Assembly (NCBI GenBank): GCA_022969175.1 | Contig: JALJPB010000010.1 | Span: 55,527 to 119,526, forward strand | Direction of reading: 5' to 3' | DNA: 64,000 bases | Origin: Colwellia sp. | Lineage (GTDB): Bacteria > Pseudomonadota > Gammaproteobacteria > Enterobacterales > Alteromonadaceae | Shown here: positions 62,418 to 64,000 of the stretch, piece after piece | Numbering within the stretch: the first letter of the stretch is position 1 | Layout: each line of letters opens with the position of its first letter | The notes under the pieces: generated by a model | Databases searched by the model: none | The model's input: only the letters and a program-made list of their open reading frames with translations | What the model was told of the DNA's origin: nothing | Made by a program: the position numbers and the translations under genes

Positions 62418-62491
62418 TAAATTTGCTATTCATTTCCTTTCAAGGCACACTCAGTCAGCTATTATTAGATAGCTGTAATATTATTAAAAAT

Positions 62492-62518
62492 AAAACTGCT
62501 TATTTAATGCAGTTTTTT
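62492..62518 (+). terminator. Intrinsic terminator-like hairpin before fadB
   Basis: AAAACTGC-N9-GCAGTTTT and a short T run, about 60 bp before the fadB start codon. It could end upstream transcription or act as a leader attenuator. Confidence 0.6.
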
Positions 62519-62577
62519 CTACAGAAAAATAAATCATCAATACATCAACACCACTTTTAGGTGAAGGAGACAAAGCA

Positions 62578-64000
62578 TGATATATCAAGGCAAAAGCCTT
62601 TCAGCTCAATTACTCGAAGACGGCATAGTAGAACTTAAGTTTGATGCTCAGGGATCGGTAAATAAATTTGACCAAGCAACTTTTGAAGAATACATCGCAG
62701 TGGTTGCTGCAATAAATAACTGTAGTGATGCGAAAGGGGTCATGGTGACCTCAGGCAAATCAACGTATATCGTTGGTGCTGACATTACGGAGTTTTTAGA
62801 CTCATTTAAAGAACCAGAAGAAGCACTTGTTTCTTGGGTTAAACAATCTTCAGATGTTTTTGACTCCTTTGAAGATATTCAATTACCGACTATTGCTGCT
62901 ATTAATGGTGTTGCTTTAGGTGGCGGTTGTGAAATGACTTTAGTATGCGATTACCGCATTGCCGATACTTCAGTGAGCATTGGGTTACCTGAAGTTAAAT
63001 TAGGTTTAATGCCTGGTTTTGGTGGTACGGTTCGTCTTCCACGTATTATCGGTGCAGATAATGCTGTTGAGTGGATGTCTACAGGTAAAGCACACCGAGC
63101 TGATGCGGCACTAGCGGTTGGCTTACTTGATGCCGTTGTCGCACCTGAAAAATTAAAATCTTCTGCTATTAACATGCTCAAACAAGCCATCGCTGGCAAG
63201 TTAGACTGGCGCGCAAAACGTCAACCAAAATTAGAAGCGTTAAAGCTTAGTCCTGTTGAAAGTATTATGACTTTCAGTACTTGTAAAGGCATGATTGCCG
63301 CTAAGGCGGGTAAACATTATCCTGCGCCTATGGTAATGGTAAAAACACTAGAAGCAGCATCAACATTAGGTCGTGCTGGCGCTATGGCTCTAGAGAATGC
63401 AGGTTTTGCTAAATTAGCCAAAACTGATGCAGCTACTGCTCAAATTGGTTTATTTATGGCTGACCAAATAGTTAAGGGGAAAGCTAAAAAAGCAACCAAA
63501 CTAGCAACTAAAGCAATAAACAAAGCCGCTGTATTAGGTGCTGGTATTATGGGGGGTGGTATTGCTTATCAATCTGCTTATAAAGGCACACCGATCATTA
63601 TGAAAGACATTAATGATCAAGCGCTCGAGTTAGGATTAAGCACAGCAGCGGGCATATTAACTAAACAAGTTGATCGTGGCCGCATGAACGCTAAGAAAAT
63701 GGCAGTAGTATTAAATAACATTACTCCATCACTTAGCTATGACAGCGTAAAAGATGTTGATATTGTCGTTGAAGCCGTTGTTGAAAATCCTAAAGTTAAA
63801 GGTATGGTATTAGCTGAAGTTGAAAGTGTACTTAGTGACGATGCGATCTTAACGTCAAACACCTCTACTATTTCAATTGACTTATTAGCGCAAAGTGTAA
63901 AACGTCCAGAAAACTTTTGTGGTATGCACTTTTTCAATCCAGTCAATAGAATGCCATTGGTTGAAGTTATTCGTGGTGAGAAAACAAGTGATGCAACTAT
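62578..64000 (+). CDS. fadB: Fatty oxidation complex alpha subunit, N-terminal two thirds
   Basis: The window ends inside the gene, leaving about 474 codons. The crotonase domain (about residues 1-190) has GALGGG-type text [16 protein letters not shown] and the catalytic Glu regions in [15 protein letters not shown]; the 3-hydroxyacyl-CoA dehydrogenase domain begins near residue 310 with the NAD loop [11 protein letters not shown] and continues with [14 protein letters not shown]. The enzyme carries hydratase and dehydrogenase steps of beta-oxidation. GGAG six to eight bases before the ATG supports the start. A fadA gene may follow outside the window. Confidence 0.95.

Overview
The window looks like a chromosome segment of a cold-adapted marine gammaproteobacterium of the order Alteromonadales, most likely Colwellia or a close relative. 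This is inferred from the AT-rich sequence, the gene set (TIGR04219 outer-membrane protein, DUF2333 protein, TIGR03899-like protein, PspA/PspC group, cysJIH, fadB) and a GlyGly-CTERM exported nuclease. No rRNA, complete tRNA gene or CRISPR array was seen.

Layout. 1-5.4 kb: two amidohydrolases around a small outer-membrane protein, a fossil acyl-CoA synthetase end, and a spermidine-synthase-like pair split into a membrane protein and a methyltransferase-fold protein. 6.3-15.1 kb: a PAS-PAS-GGDEF cyclase, then a HlyD-type adaptor, MacB-like ATPase and permease followed by an NtrC-type regulator and its histidine kinase. A possible sigma-54 promoter with a 21-bp-spaced direct repeat lies in front of the transporter. 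15.1-20.6 kb: an acyl-CoA synthetase, a secreted trypsin-ankyrin fusion and an exported endonuclease I.

21.0-43.66 kb is an accretion of integrative elements at the 5' end of dusA. The youngest (29,989-43,659, about 13.6 kb) is bounded by 52-bp repeats that match at 51 positions. It carries a dusA-type tyrosine recombinase next to the intact dusA, a filamentous-phage (inovirus) gene set (S24 repressor, PrtN-like activator, Rep, ssDNA-binding protein, major coat, pIII-like, pVI-like, Zot/pI) and integron-type cassettes with attC sites. To its left lie at least three degenerate copies of the same attachment sequence, a decayed integrase, a fossil of a gene carried by the young element, and a run of small genes separated by attC-like repeats. 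No integron integrase is present. Two element leaders share a sequence ending in GTTATG just where cassette-like genes begin, so the elements may have a fixed cassette-entry site. One cassette carries a membrane protein plus a DUF4062 protein, a candidate defence module.

43.6-64 kb returns to chromosomal genes: dusA; a sulfurtransferase; two loci with sigma-54-like promoters encoding related small exported proteins, one of them leading a pspA-pspC group; an enoyl-CoA hydratase-like protein; a PCu(A)C copper chaperone with a DUF2333 protein and a beta-barrel protein; a lytic transglycosylase; cysJIH for assimilatory sulfate reduction; a REC-DUF3369-GGDEF-EAL protein; a decayed MFS transporter; and the first two thirds of fadB.
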